DNA of 64,000 bases from Agapetus fuscipes (Eukaryota; Arthropoda; Insecta; Trichoptera; Glossosomatidae). This document shows, piece by piece, positions 13,801-25,600 of this stretch; position 1 is the stretch's first letter, and each line of letters starts with the position of its first letter. The notes beneath the pieces are model-generated. The model saw nothing but the letters and a program-made list of their open reading frames with translations. It was not told the origin of the DNA and searched no databases. Location: assembly GCA_951799405.1 (NCBI GenBank), contig OX637339.1, forward strand, positions 12,896,001 through 12,960,000, read 5' to 3'. The position numbers and the translations under genes were made by a program.

Positions 13801-16800
13801 AGAAGAAATGAAAGTGTCTATTTCACGTCTGAAGAATGGGAAGTCTGCTGGGTTTGATGGTATAAATGGTGAAATGTTGAAAGCAGGAGGTGAATGTGTG
13901 ATAGATTGGATGTTTGAATTATGTAAGCTTTGTGTGAATGCAGGAGTAGTACCGATGGATTGGAGGAAGGCAGTCATTGTTCCCATTTACAAAGGTAAAG
14001 GGGACAAAAAAGACTGTCAGAACTTCAGACCAATCAGTCTACTCAGTATACCAGGAAAAGTCTTCTGTAAGGTGATTATAAAAAATGTGATTCTGACTAC
14101 TAGCAAAAGGGTTTCCGATATACAGTCCGGCTTTATGGCCGGTAGAGGCTGTGTTGATCAGATTTTCACTCTACGACAACTTGTTGAAAAACAATTGTCG
14201 GTGAGGGGGAAACTGTTCACGGCCTTTGTGGATCTGGAAAAGGCTTTTGACTCAGTGGACAGAGGTATGTTGTGGGATGTTTTGAAAGCATACGGAGTGA
14301 ATGGAGCTCTACTCAATGCGGTGCATGCGAACTATGAGAATAGTATGGCCTGCATTCGTATTGATGGTGAGTATAGTGAATGGTTTGAAGTTTTTAAGGG
14401 TGTAAGGCAAGGATGTGTGATGAGCCCATGGCTATTTAACATAGTCATGGACAAGTGTGTTCGAGATGCCAGACTTGATGATTGTGGATTAATGATAGGA
14501 GAGAGCAAAGTAAGCGTTCTACTGTATGCGGATGATGCAGTCCTTGTATCTGATTCAGCAGTGGAATTGCAAATGATGCTCTCTAGATTGAACGAAGCTT
14601 TGAAAGGTAATAATTTGAAGTTGAATGCTAGAAAGACGAAAGTTTTGATTTTTGAAATCTAATCTAATCTAATCTAAGCTGCAAAGATATATATCATTTA
14701 AGATTTATATTAAATGCATTCCCACAAGCAGATATGTATAATTTCGCGCTAACACATGCCGCATGTGGACCTACAATATAAAAACCCAATCTCAAATGAA
14801 CATAAGCCTTGCAACTCTTGCCGTCCTTCCCTGAAACAGGGGTGACATTGGCAAAGTGAACCAATTTTTTTACAGTATGGGTGGTCAGCCGCATAACAAC
14901 CTATAAGTCAAGGAACATACATGACAAATTACATTTTTAAAATCAATAAAATAACAATATATACATTGACATAAAAAACTAAATCACAAAACCAATTTTA
15001 CTTTAACAAACCCCAGCCGCCAACATCACAGATCAACCGCCATTTCTTTCTATCCTTACATACTTCTTTCATTTCCTCCAGAGTCATAACCTTCTTCATA
15101 CAAGCTCTTCTTTTTGAAAGAGATGATGAAAATATGAATTATGAATTTAAAATTAATGGAATGAATGTTGATGTTGTAAATGAGTTTGTATATTTGGGAA
15201 GTAAGTTTGAAAAAGATGGAAGAATGGCCGGTGAATTTGAAAGAAGAATAATGAAAGGCAGGTGTGTACTGGGTGCGACCGCTTGCATCGCCAGGAACCA
15301 AAATCTCTCAAAAAATGTTAGATTGGCGGTGCACGGTGGTATACTAGTGCCAACCTTGATGTATGGAAGTGAAGCCTGGACGGTGAGTGAAAGGGAAATT
15401 AGTAAAGTCCATACAGTAGAAATGGACTATCTAAGAAGTATGATTGGGAAAAAACGAAGTGACAGGGTGAGGAATGATTTTGTAAGAGAAGAATGTGGTG
15501 TAAGGGAAAGTGTGAAAGTGAAGATTAAAAGAAGTATGTTAAGATGGTTCGGGCACTTGGAGAGAATGAGTGATGAAAGATTGACGAAGAAAGTATATGT
15601 TGCTAGAATAGATGGATGTCGTGGTAGAGGAAGACCGAGAAAAGTATGGAAGGATCAAATCTCTGAAATAGCGAATGAATGGGATATCCAGAGTCATAAT
15701 AAAAGGAGGACTTGTATGAAAAAGGTTATGACTCTGGATGAAATGAAAGAAGTATGCAAGGACAGGAAGAAGTGGCGGCTAATCTGCAATGTTGATTTCT
15801 AATGTTGGTGTATTCATTTGCTACATTTTTTGCATAGGAAATTTTTGACTTTTTTTGTATAGATTTCTTTGTAAGGTTTTGTTCTTTTTTATATTTAAAT
15901 GTAATTTATTATTCATATTCCTTGACTTATAGGTTGGTATGAGGCTGACCCCCCATACTGTAAAAAATGGTTCACTTTGCCAATGTCACCCCTGTTTCAG
16001 GGAAGGTCGGCAAAAGTTGTGGGGCTTATGTTCATTTGAGGTTTGGATTTTATTTGTAAGTACACATTCAGCATTTGTAAACGCGAACTACACGTGTTTG
16101 TTTGTGGGCATACATCTGAGAGCTTTAAATGAATATATCCTTGCAACTTAGATTATAGATTATAGATTATAATCCTTTATTATATTACCCCAGGCGGTCG
16201 TCATTCGCTTGGAGTTTCGATTTTCAAAATTAATGCCATCACAGCAGATGAAATACATTCCCGGTGTAAGGCTAATCAAATTTTGTATATATGCTGCAAA
16301 ACAGTACCATTCACGTATGTGTTTGAGTCGCCTATAAAAATACACCCATAAACCCTTATGAAATGTATGAAAAATATATTGACATCTTGCGGCAAAATTG
16401 GAAAGTTTTTTTATATTTTCTTTTATTTGATTTAAAATTAAACAAAAAACAAACGAAATAAAAATGGATTTAAATCTGTAATCTAAGTTGCAAAGATATA
16501 TTACATTTGAGATTCATATTCCATGCATTCCTACAAGCAGACATTTATAAGTTCGCGCTTACACATGCTGCATGTGTACTTACAACATAAAAACCCATTC
16601 CAAATGAACATAAGCCCTGCAACTCTTGCCAACCTTCCCTGAAACAGAGGTGAAATTTGCAAAGTGAACCATTTTTTAAAGTATGAGTGGTCAGCCTCAT
16701 ACCAACCTATAAGTCAAGGAAATTATTTTGTGTATTTCTTTATATAATCTACTCGTAAGTTGCAAAGATACATACCATTTGAGATTCATATTAAATGCAT

Positions 16801-19651
16801 TCTCACAAGCAGACAGGTATAAGTTTGCGCTTATAAATGCCCCATGTGGACTTACAACATAAAAACCTAATCTCAAATGAACATAAGCCCTGCAACTCTT
16901 GCCGACTTATCCTCAAAAAGAGATGAAATTTGCATGGTGAACCATTTCTTACAGTATGGCTGGTCAGCCACATACTAACTTTCTGGGGCTAAAAATCCTC
17001 AACAACTGTGGAAATTTCTGGAGAACCTGTCTGGCGGATCTCCGGTCGGTCCGGTCGTGACTTCGGCTGCCGCTGATTTCGCACAGCACTTTGAGAATAA
17101 AATTCTCCAATTGCGCTCTACCTTGGGTGTGGGTTCTGCTGGTTTTGTAACTGGTGGCAATTCACGTCTTAGGTTTTTTAATGAAACTAACATTGAGGAG
17201 ATCTCAGATGTAATAGCGAAGTCACCCAACAAGGAGTGCGATCTTGACCCTGTGCCGACGTGGGTTCTGAAAGAATGCATCTCACAGTTGGCCCCATTTA
17301 TTGTAAAGGTTATTAATGCTAGCCTAGTGGAGGCCACTGTCCCTGCGTCTTTGAAGATGGCATTCATAACTCCCATTTTAAAAAAGCCCCAACTTAGTCC
17401 TTGTGATCCCTCTAACTACAGACCGGTGTCGAATTTGCCGTTCTTGTCCAAGGTGTTGGAGCGGATTGTCTCTCTCCGGCTGGTATCGTATCTGGAAACT
17501 AATAACCTCATGCCGAAATGGCAATCAGCATATCGAAAAGGTCACTCTACAGAAACTGGTATGCTCAAGGTCACGTCTGATATGATATCGGCAATGGAGC
17601 AGGGCAATCTTGCCTTGTTGGCACTACTGGACATGAGTGCGGCTTTCGACACTGTTAGTCATGAAATACTGATAAATAGATTGGAGGGCTCGTATGGTTG
17701 GAGAAATGGGGCCCTGGAGTGGATGAACTCCTACCTGGTGGGTCGCAAGCAGGCGGTACGTATTTGTGATGATGTCTCACCTGTCTACTCACTCACCTCT
17801 GGGGTTCCGCAGGGTTCCGTGCTGGGTCCAGTCCTTTTTTTACTTTACACAGCCGACATTGAGAGTATAGTCGAAAGGTACAGCCTTTCTGCTCATTCTT
17901 GCGCTGATGATTGGCAGATTTGCTCTCAGTGTCGGCCCAATGAGACTGAAGACCTTAAAGGCAGGATGTCTGCTTGCATCATGGAGGTGGGTGGGTGGAT
18001 GAAGCAAAACGGCCTGATCCTCAATGCCAACAAGACCGAACTTATGTGGTCGGCCACATCCAGGCGCGATCACCTCCTGGATAATGGGGCACCTCTCTCC
18101 ATTGGGGGAAGTTTGATCCAGCCTTCTAACTCTGTGAGACTTTTGGGAGTTATGCTGGATCGGAATCTCACAATGGAGGAGCGGGTTGACAAAACAATAG
18201 CCGCTTCATTTTTTGGCCTACACCAAATAAGGGCTGTCAGGAGGTGTCTACCGCCGGGTGTGGTTAAAACATTGGTAAGTGCTTTTGTGATGTCCCGAAT
18301 TGATTATTGTTCCACACTTTATATCGGCCAGTCAAAGAAGCAACTGAACAGATTTTAGTCTGTTTTGAATGCGGCCGCAAGACTGATCTTCGGGATGTCC
18401 AAATTCTCTCACATCACTCCGCTGTTGAAAGAACTACATTGGCTTCGTTTTCCTGAGAGGGTGGTCTACCGTGTGTGTTTGATGGTATTTAAAGCTCTAA
18501 ATGGTTTGGCTCCATCATATCTGGCAGACATGTTTTCCCCCGTTGAGGTGAGTGTGAGGGGGCGGACACTTAGGTCAGCAGGGTGTCGAGCTGTCAGGTT
18601 GGTGCAGCCTCGCCGTCAAATATGCACTAATTTTGGGGATCGCGCTTTCCGGTTTGCGGGACCAATGGAGTGGAACAGACTGCCACCCGGAGTGAGGGTT
18701 TCAGAATCTGTTGGCATTTTTAAGGGAGCACTCAAACAGCACATATAAAATATCTCATTCATGATTAGGAGGGCCCTTGAGGTGTGACACACACAAAAAC
18801 GGCGCTCTTTTGTCATGTATTAATTAAATAAAAATAAATTATCCTCATATATATTGTTATGTAAATATAAATATTGAAATAAGTATGGATAGTTATAGTT
18901 ATAAGAATCCTCAAAAGTATTGGTAGGTAAGATCGATAATTATGTATAAGTGTAGAATTCTCTAGGCTAAGTAGGTATTTGTTATAATTATAGGAATACT
19001 GTGTTACATTTGTAGGTAGGATTTTGGTTGTATCTCTAGGTAGTACGTGAAGCGTCGAGAAGTAATAATTACTCTGGAACCGTCTGGCGACTTTAGTTCT
19101 GGATCATACTGCTCTGAAGAGTATAAAGGTGCGAATGGCCTGCAGAGCGGGGCAGTATCATAGCGACTAACAAACACATCGAAGCCATCTGATCAGTGAA
19201 CCGAAACCAATGGAATAATCGAGAAAGTAGTGTGAAAATAAATTTTGTAACTGTGTAAAATAAATAACTATTGAAGAAGACCTGTGTATTTTTAATTTGA
19301 AGACAATTGAACCCTAATTTCGTAACAATTGGTGTCAGGTGTGGGGTTGTCAAGAAAAATTAAGATCTTCTGTCTAAAAATAAATAAAATAAATTAAATA
19401 GTGTTTAAGGACGATGAACTTATTTCAAATGAACTTTATTCAAATTGAACTTTGTGTGAACTGACTTTTGTGAAAACAAGTGTTTAAATAAATTTTTGTT
19501 AAAAGAAAAGACGCAAAAGCAAGTTGCTTATAAATTCTGGAACATCATATGGAACATAATTCTGGACATAATTCTGGACATAACATAATGACTATTTTAC
19601 CGCATTGAGAAAGTCATCAAATTGGACCATAGTTTTTTATTATTGTGTGTG

Positions 19652-19686
<35 letters not shown>

Positions 19687-22600
19687 GAAAAATATTACAA
19701 AAGAACGTTCCAGATTCATCGAGAAAAAGTTTTTGAATAACTATCCTTTGTTTACAAGTGTGTGAATGTACATTAAGTACCTACCTGTGTGTTTGAAAGA
19801 CTTGAGACGAAATAAATAATTATGTACTATCAGACATTATTATGTTAAAAATATTGGTGAATTAAAAATAAATATTAAAAGACAGTACCTACCAATCAGT
19901 GTAATCAGATAAATTATTATTTTGCTAAAGTACGTATTCAAAACAGCTATATATATAAAACTCAAAACTTGTATTAAATAAATTTAAAAAATATTTTTGT
20001 TTTGAAGTAAATTTTGAAAAAAATGGCAAACAAAGTGAACATCAAGGACCTCAAAGTCACTGAGCTTAAAAATGAGCTTCTGGAGAGGGACCTGGAGACC
20101 TCAGGAGGGAAGGCGGCCTTACAGGCACGCCTCATGGAGGCCTTAGAACAGTCAGGCGAAGACCCGGCATATTTTGTCATGGCGTCTGGAGGGGACCGCG
20201 CCTTGGACGAGCTAAACCTCAGCATCACCGGAAACTTCACTTCCATGGAGGAAAAGCTGAAAGTGGAGATGGCTGACAACGCCAAGACCCTGGAGGAGAA
20301 GATGGCTGACAACGCCAAGACCGTGAAGGAGGACCTGACCGGGCTGGAGGAGAAGATGGCTGACAACGCCAAGACCCTGAAGGAGGACCTGACCGGGCTG
20401 GAGGAGAAGATGACCACCAACCTGAAGGAAGTGGTGACCGACCTGAAGGTGGAAATGGCTGACAACGCCAGGAATCTAGAGGAAAAGGTGTCCCGAAATC
20501 TCACAACCCTGAAAGGAGAAATGGAAGAGAAGATGACAGCCCTGAAGGGGGAAATGGAGACTCGTATATCAAGCCTGGAGGACCGTCTGCGTGCCGAGCT
20601 GGCCGACAAGGGCCAGATGGAGTCCACCAGAATATCCCCCAAAGACGGCCTTCACGACGAGACCGACCAGGGATGCTCAACTCCAACCAGGGTCACTAGA
20701 GGGGATGATGACCCTTCGCTGGCGAAGCACAACCTCCCGACCTTCGACGGGAAGACGTCGTGGGAGGAGTATTTGACCCTCTTTGAAACGGCTGCCATGA
20801 TGGGAGCCTGGAGCCAGCAGAAGAAGGCTTCGGTTCTCAGCCTGTCGCTCCGAGGAGACGCTCTCAGGGTTCTGCAGGCCATACCCCTGGACAACCGTGG
20901 TGACTTTGGGCAGCTGAAGCAGCGCTTGGATATGCGCTATGGCCACAAGTGCCTGGAGCAGCTGTACAAGTCGCAGCTGAACACAAGGGTGCAGAAGCCC
21001 AACGAGAGCCTCCAGGAGTATGAAATGGACATCGCCCGCCTGGTACGAGACGCTTACCCGACAGCCTCCGACGACATCTGTGAGAGCTTGGCAGTGGACA
21101 AGTTCCTAAATGGATTGCGGGAATGGGAGACGCAACAAGCCGTAAAACTGGCCCATCCCAAGGCTTTGAACGAGGCGCTCAGCCAAGCTCTCGAGTTTGA
21201 GGCTGTCAAACAGTCCATCAGGGGCCACGCCAGGGTTCGTGCAGTCGAGGCAGAGGAGGTCAAGCTACCTACAACCGAGGAGCTAATTGAAAAAGTGCTG
21301 GAACGTCTGAGACCTCGAAGACGAGACCCACGCTGCTGGAACTGCGGACAGCTGGGCCACCTTAGCACCAAGTGTCCCAAGCCTCAGAAACCCAGAAAAC
21401 AGGCTGCGGAAAACTAGAAAGGGTTAATGGGAAGGGGCAACCGTTGACCCACGCTGGAGAGGCCCTGAAATCTGCTGCTACTGTCGCAACCGTGAGAGGA
21501 AAAGCCAGCAGCATTTTTATCAATGGCATAATAGATGGAGTAACTCGTGAACTACTGGTGGACACGGGAGCAACCAGGACAATTCTGAGACGCGACATAG
21601 TGGCACGAGGTAAGCAGATTGCACCAACAAAGTGGTCTCTGCACACCGCCACGGGAGAGTCAGCACAGGTGTATGGGGAGACGATTGCCACCTTCCAAAT
21701 TGGCAGCACCACTTTTGATCATCGGACGTTGGTGGCCAACATTGAAGAAGACGTTATATTGGGAATGGACATACTGGACAGATTTGGGTGCAGTTTAAAT
21801 TTAAAGAAAGGGTCCATTAAAATTGGAAATGAAGAAGTCATCCTGCAAAGACGGAAAGAACTGGCTGCACGTGTTATCCTAGCCAAGAATACCGAAGTGA
21901 AGGGGCGATCCGAGATGATAGTGAGTGCCCGCCTGGATTCCAGTAGTACACATGACCAAATCTGTATGATAGAACCGGAGAACATGGACAATGTTAACAA
22001 AGGAGTCATGGTGGCAAGAACAGTGATTCGCGCAAAGGAGACCATTCCTGTCAAGATCATGAATGTGAACAGCTACCCAGTTAAAATGAATGAAGGTTTT
22101 GTTTTGGGCAGATGTGAGAGGATAACTTCCATTGTGCAACAGATGACAAACATGTCATGCGAAGGAAACAAATTGTCAACACAATTGGAAGCCCTGGTCC
22201 ACGACGCTTCCCAAGGTCTAACCGAGGAAAACAAACGGAGAGTGAGGAGTTTGATCTGCCGCTACCAGAACATTTTCGAGGACTCTAATGGCCGTCTGGG
22301 AAGAACCAAGGTAGTGCGACATAGCATAGACACCGGAGAAGCGAGACCAATAAAACAGGCTCCAAGAAGACTACCCTTTGCAAAGCGGGAAGAAGCTGAC
22401 AAGATCATCAAAGACATGAGCAAGGATGGCATCATAGAACCATCAAGTAGCCCTTGGACATCCCCGGTGGTACTGGTGAAAAAGAAGGATGGTACCACGA
22501 GATTTTGTGTGGACTACAGACTGCTCAACGATGTTACGAAAAAGGATAGTTACCCTCTGCCAAGGATTGACGACACCTTGGACACATTGGCAGGATGCAC

Positions 22601-25600
22601 CATTTTTTCCACATTGGACCTGAAAAGTGGCTACTGGCAAGTTGAATTGGATGCCAAAGATAAGGAGAAAACTGCATTCTCGACTGGATCTGGACTTTGG
22701 CAGTTCACCGTGATGCCATTTGGCTTATGCAATGCCCCCGCCACGTTTGAAAGGCTGATGGAGAATGTGCTGCGAGGACTATCATGGGAAACCTGCCTGG
22801 TATACTTGGATGACATAATCATCCTGGGAAAGGACTTCAACCATCAGTTGAGAAATCTGGAGCAAGTTTTCGGGCGACTACAAGACGCTGGACTGAAGCT
22901 CAACCCGAAAAAGTGTAACCTGTTCAAGAAACAAGTAAATTACCTGGGACACATAGTTTCTCAACGTGGAGTTGAAGTTGACCCTGCCAAAATCAAGGCA
23001 GTAAGAGACTGGCCCGTGCTGAAGGACAAACATGAAACTAGGAGTTTCCTGGGGCTGTGCACTTATTACAGGAGGTTTGTGCCAAGATTTGCGGACATTG
23101 CAAAACCGCTCACCAAGCTTACGGAAGAAAACACTCGCTTCCATTGGAGTGATTCCTGCGCACAAGCATTTGAAGAGCTTAAGGGAAGATTAACAAGTGC
23201 CCCCATCTTGAGCTACCCACGAAAAGATGGAAAGTTCATCCTGGATACCGACGCTAGTAATGTGGGGATAGGAGGCGTCCTTTCCCAAATACAGGATGGG
23301 CATGAGACTGTTCTGGGTTACTTCAGTAAAGTGCTTTCCAAGCCAGAACGAAATTATTGCGTGACCAGACGAGAGCTTCTTGCCGTGATAAAATCAGTGG
23401 AACACTTCCGCAAATACTTGTACGGGAGAAAATTCACACTACGGACTGATCATGCTGCACTGGTTTGGCTTCTGAAATTCAAAAACCCAGAAGGGCAAGT
23501 GGCTAGATGGATTGAAAGGCTCCAGGAGTATGATTATGACTCCGAACATAGACCTGGCACGCTTCATCGAAATGCGGATGCATTATCCAGACGACCATGC
23601 GCCAGTGACTGCAAACATTGCAGCAAGATGGAGGACAAGGTAGCAATTGTCCAAAGGACGACCACCGAAGATGAGGACTGGCAAGATGAAAAATTGGCGC
23701 AAGACCAACTGAATGATCCGGACTTGAAGTATGTGATGGAATGGGCGCGAGAAGGAGAAAGGCCAACCTGGGAAAAACTCGCCCCCTTATCACCAACTGT
23801 CAAGGCTTATTGGGCTCAATGGGGATCCATAGTGATAGAAGGAGGGTTTCTGAAACGAAAGATCGAGAAGGAAGACGGCACACTTAGAAGAAAGCAAACC
23901 CTCGTTCCGAGGAGCCGAGTACCGGAAATCCTTGGACTGCTGCATGGAGGAACTTCTGGAGGACATCTAGGCGTTAAGAAGACGCTGGAGAAAGTGAAAG
24001 AGCGATTTTACTGGATCAACTGCAGCGAAGACGTCAAAGATTGGTGTCGAAAATGTGTAACCTGTGCAACGGCCAATGGACCGCAAAGGAAAAGGCGAGC
24101 ACCAATGCGTCAGTACAATGTTGGCAGCCCCTTTGAAAGAATTGCCATCGACATAGCTGGCCCATTTCCTACAACTGAGAAGGGTAACAAGTACATCATG
24201 GTGGTGATGGATTACTTCAGCAAGTGGGTGGAAGCTTACTCAATCCCTAACCAAGAGGCCGTAACCGTGACTGAAGTTCTAGTTACCGAATTTATCAGCA
24301 GGTTTGGCGTACCCCTGGAATTACATTCTGATCAGGGAAGGAACTTTGAAGCTGCTATCTTCCAGCAAATGTGTGAGCGGCTAGGGATCTACAAGACCAG
24401 GACCACTGCGCTACATCCACAGTCTGATGGAATGGTGGAAAGGATGAACCGTACCGTGGGGAGGTACTTAGCCAAAGTAGTGTCCAGCCATCAGCGGGAC
24501 TGGGACCGACATCTGCCTTTGTTCTTATTGGCTTACCGGTCGGCTGTTCAGGAAACGACGAAGAAGACTCCCAGCAGCATACTGTTTGGGCGAGAAATGC
24601 GACTTCCTTGTGATCTCAAATTTGGCTGCAAACCAGGTGAAGACCTAGCCGGAGAAGACTATGTGACAGACCTTCGCAGGAGGCTGGATGACATCCATGA
24701 TCAGGTCCGCATGAACATCGGGGAAGCCAGCGATCAAATGAAGGAGCGCTATGACACCAGAGCTGACAGCATGGGGTACAAAGCTGGTGACTGGGTGTGG
24801 CTTTTTGACCCCAAGAGGCGCCAAGGATACTGTCCGAAACTTCAGCGTTCCTGGGACGGGCCGTACGAGATCTTGGAGCGCATCAACGATGTGGTCTACC
24901 GCATAAAAAAGAGACCAAACGGAAAACCAAGGGTCGTGCACTACAATCGCCTCTCACCATACCTAGGCGATAATGATGACCAACCAGCCCAAAAAGTACG
25001 ACAGTGCGTCGCATCCGAAAGATCACCAGCCTTTGAGACGTTTTGGGAGAACGCGAAGGCAGGGCAGAAGTTTCGCCATGGAGTGACCACAGAAGTCCAC
25101 AAGGACTTATTTGAGGTCACTAGGGACCACACACTGGCATGCAGTGTACCGGAAGATCTAGATATGTCTAGAGGAATTGCACGGGTCTTCCGATACAAAT
25201 TCGGAGAACCGCAACCCTCGAGCAGCCCGCAAGGAAGAGCTCTGAGACTACCGAAGGGGCGTCAACAAGCATACTGCCTGGTTGTCCCGGATTCCAGCAA
25301 CCTGGAAGAGGACTACAAGGCATTGTGGGACGGCCTTGTTGAGCTGCGTGACTACATGTTGGAGGATCAGCAGGCGCGTCTGGCAATACCGAAGATGGGT
25401 GGCGGCCGCGCTAATCGAGACTGGCGGATAATCCGGAGTATGATTGAAGCAGTGTTCTCGGGAGTCGGCATCAGCGTCATGGTGTGCTGCGAGCAAGCGC
25501 AGCCGAGAGCCAGTGGGGAGAAATCCGTGGACTGCCACTTCTTCCTGACCACAGGGTGTCGACGTGGATCAGCATGCCCCTACCTACACAGAGTCAAGAC

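Noticed and set aside
21372..21380. Pol start codon at 21372
   Set aside because: The codon is GTG and lies inside gag; frameshift expression is more consistent with the family.
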